7,428 nucleotides of DNA from the NCBI GenBank assembly GCA_003142495.1, contig PLMM01000137.1, forward strand, positions 1-7,428, read 5' to 3'. The notes beneath the pieces are model-generated. The model worked only from the letters and a program-made list of their open reading frames with translations, was not told the DNA's origin and made no database searches. The DNA is from Gemmatimonadota bacterium (GTDB lineage Bacteria; Gemmatimonadota; Gemmatimonadetes; Gemmatimonadales; Gemmatimonadaceae). Shown piece by piece: positions 6,008 through 7,428 of this stretch. How positions within the stretch are numbered: the stretch's first letter is position 1; every line of letters starts with the position of its first letter. Made by a program: the position numbers and the translations under genes.

Positions 6008-7101
6008 AGCTTGGAATCGTCGGACTGCCGAACGTCGGAAAATCGACGCTCTTCAATGCGCTCACGAGCGCGAAGGCGGAGGCGGCGAACTATCCGTTCT
6101 GCACCGTCGAGCCGAACGTCGGAATAGTCGAGGTGCCCGATGAGCGACTGAAGGGGCTCGCGGCAGTCGTGAATCCGAAGCGCGTGGTGCCGGCAGTGGT
6201 GGAGTTCGTCGACATCGCGGGGCTCGTGAAGGGCGCGGCGAGCGGCGAAGGACTCGGCAACAAGTTCCTCGCGAACATCCGCGAGACCGACGCGATCATC
6301 CATGTGGTGCGCTGCTTCGAGGATCCGGACGTGCTGCACGTGATGGGCGCGATCGACCCCGTGCGCGACCGCGAGGTGGTCGAGATCGAGCTTGCGCTCG
6401 CCGATCTCGCGACGGTGGAGAAGCGGCTCGACAAGGTGCGTCGCTCGGCGAAGTCGCACGACAAGGAGGCGCTCGCGGAGCTGCCGGCGATCGAGGCGGC
6501 GTACGAGGCGCTGGCGGCGGGACGCGGGCTGTGGGAGGCGAAGCTGACGGATGCGCAGCGCGCGGTGCTCGCGCCGCTCACGCTGCTCACGGCGAAGCCG
6601 GTGCTGTACGCGGCGAACGTGAGCGACGGGGAGCTGACGGGCGAAGAGGGCGCGCCGCTCAAGGCGCTGCGCGCGGCGGTGAAGAAGAGCGGCGAGCGCG
6701 CGCAGGTGGTGCCCTTCTCCGCGAAGATCGAGGCCGAGCTGGCGGAGTTGCCGAGCGAGGAGCGCGGGGATTTTCTGGAGTCGCTCGGACTGACGAGCGC
6801 GGGGCTCGATCGCTTGATTCGCGCGGGCTACGAGCTGCTCGGGCTTCGCACCTACTTCACTGCGGGCGAGCAGGAAGTGCGCGCGTGGACGATTCACACG
6901 GGGGACACGGCGCCCAAGGCGGCCGGCGTGATTCACACGGACTTCGAGCGTGGCTTCATCCGCGCGGAGACGATGTCCTTCGACGCGTTCGTGGGGATGG
7001 GCGGGTGGAAGGGCGGAAAGGAGAAGGGCGTCGTGCGAAGCGAGGGGAAGGAGTACGTGGTCGCGGATGGCGACGTGATGCTGTTCCGGTTTAACGTCTG
7101 A
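6001..7101 (+). CDS. ychF: Ribosome-associated Obg-family P-loop ATPase YchF (OLA1 orthologue)
   Basis: A 366-residue YchF of normal length. The P-loop (G1) is GLPNVGKST (8-16). Switch I contains NYPFCTVEPNVG (30-41), and G3 is DIAGLVKGAASGEGLGN (71-87), lacking the catalytic Gln as usual in this HAS-type family. The coiled-coil insertion lies about 128-195, and the C-terminal TGS domain from about 283 includes YFTAGEQEVRAWTI (285-298), HTDFERGFIRAE (312-323) and the final DGDVMLFRFNV (356-366). YchF proteins bind ATP in preference to GTP and associate with ribosomes and stress responses. The G4 motif reads NVSD (206-209) where most family members have NxxE, a mild departure in the base-specificity loop. 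ATG 6001 lies inside the end of pth and matches the normal family N-terminus. No convincing terminator is visible downstream. Confidence 0.96.
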   Translation: MLKLGIVGLPNVGKSTLFNALTSAKAEAANYPFCTVEPNVGIVEVPDERLKGLAAVVNPKRVVPAVVEFVDIAGLVKGAASGEGLGNKFLANIRETDAIIHVVRCFEDPDVLHVMGAIDPVRDREVVEIELALADLATVEKRLDKVRRSAKSHDKEALAELPAIEAAYEALAAGRGLWEAKLTDAQRAVLAPLTLLTAKPVLYAANVSDGELTGEEGAPLKALRAAVKKSGERAQVVPFSAKIEAELAELPSEERGDFLESLGLTSAGLDRLIRAGYELLGLRTYFTAGEQEVRAWTIHTGDTAPKAAGVIHTDFERGFIRAETMSFDAFVGMGGWKGGKEKGVVRSEGKEYVVADGDVMLFRFNV

Positions 7102-7300
7102 CTATCGCGAAATCCGATTAATCCGCGCGACATCTCGAACCAGCTCTGCCTGTTAGCAAGCTCTTGCGGCGGGCGTACCGGACTGGCATAGTGTCGCGCT
7201 GCTACGAGCGTCAGGCCTCCGCGGCCCGCCATGGGGCGGCTACGATATCTCTAGTGGAGCGCCGAGCCTGACACCGGCGGGCAGAATCATTCCGATCACA
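7102..7300. other. Intergenic spacer after ychF
   Basis: 199 nt without a supportable gene. There are two weak stem possibilities, TCGCG/CGCGA (7105-7109 with 7126-7130) and CCGCC/GGCGG (7226-7230 with 7235-7239). Neither is followed by a T-run, so no terminator is called. The spacer contains one weak promoter candidate for the downstream gene. Confidence 0.6.
7164..7192 (+). promoter_or_regulatory. Weak promoter candidate for downstream lipoprotein gene
   Basis: TTGCGG (7164-7169), a 17-nt spacer and CATAGT (7187-7192, 4 of 6 to the -10 consensus). The start would be near 7199, leaving a leader of about 100 nt before the ATG at 7301. The -35 match is only 3 of 6, so this is tentative. Confidence 0.25.
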
Positions 7301-7428
7301 ATGCGTTTGCGCGGCCTATTGGGCGGGGCAGTCGTCACGGTCCTGGTGCTCGGCTGCGGAGGCGATTCGACTGCGCCCCCGACCCAATCCGGACTCCGGA
7401 TCGATGCCGGTGCGAATGTCACCGATTC
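7301..7428 (+). CDS. Putative lipoprotein, 3'-truncated, N-terminal 42 codons
   Basis: Only the N-terminus is in the window. MRLRGLLGGAVVTVLVLGC has a short basic n-region (Arg2, Arg4), a hydrophobic core (about 6-17) and a lipobox-like VLGC with Cys19 as the lipidation site. It is followed by GGDSTAPPTQSG, a Gly/Ser/Pro linker typical of mature lipoproteins. Acylation by Lgt and cleavage by LspA before Cys19 would be expected. Leu at -2 is a little unusual but tolerated. The start is chosen because it gives a complete signal peptide; no clear ribosome-binding site is seen. The functional domain lies beyond the window, so no product can be named. Confidence 0.65.
   Translation, partial: MRLRGLLGGAVVTVLVLGCGGDSTAPPTQSGLRIDAGANVTD

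Noticed and set aside
1..7428. Search for CRISPR arrays, insertion sequences, transposases, integrases and toxin-antitoxin or defence genes
   Set aside because: None seen. The only repeat structure is the non-coding element at 3255-3490, and no integrase or tRNA 3'-end duplication accompanies it.

Overview
The window is GC-rich bacterial chromosome with six complete protein genes, one tRNA gene and two genes cut by the window edges, all on the + strand. The strong GC codon bias, the housekeeping content and the Hpt-like protein at the left edge would fit a Gemmatimonadota-type soil bacterium. That placement is inference from general resemblance, not a database result.

Left block (1-3233) is a tightly packed run. 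An N-terminally cut Hpt-like protein, in which the phospho-accepting histidine is not visible, is followed after 2 nt by a multi-pass membrane protein of the UPF0104 / lysylphosphatidylglycerol-synthase transmembrane family. That gene overlaps ispE (MEP isoprenoid pathway) by an ATGA junction. The spacing suggests one transcript.

Central non-coding region (3234-3558) is AT-richer than its surroundings and holds the most unusual structure of the window. This is a 232-bp element bounded by 51-bp imperfect inverted repeats (44 of 51 positions Watson-Crick, 3 more G-T), with three possible small hairpins inside, four copies of the heptamer ACGAATC/GATTCGT, and a three-unit heptamer tandem repeat at its left edge. 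I do not recognise it. It could be a structured RNA, a MITE-like repeat or a regulatory DNA palindrome.

Right block (3518-7101): a plausible sigma70-type promoter drives tRNA-Gln(TTG). A hairpin and a second, better promoter follow, the latter lying almost on top of the prs start codon and predicting a nearly leaderless prs mRNA. Then come rplY (bL25/CTC), pth and ychF, with pth and ychF overlapping by 7 nt. The order ispE, tRNA-Gln, prs, rplY, pth, ychF is the same as I recall from Pseudomonas. The block combines nucleotide precursor supply (PRPP) with translation functions: 5S rRNA binding, peptidyl-tRNA recycling and a ribosome-associated ATPase. A spacer of about 200 bp follows, then the first 42 codons of a probable lipoprotein.
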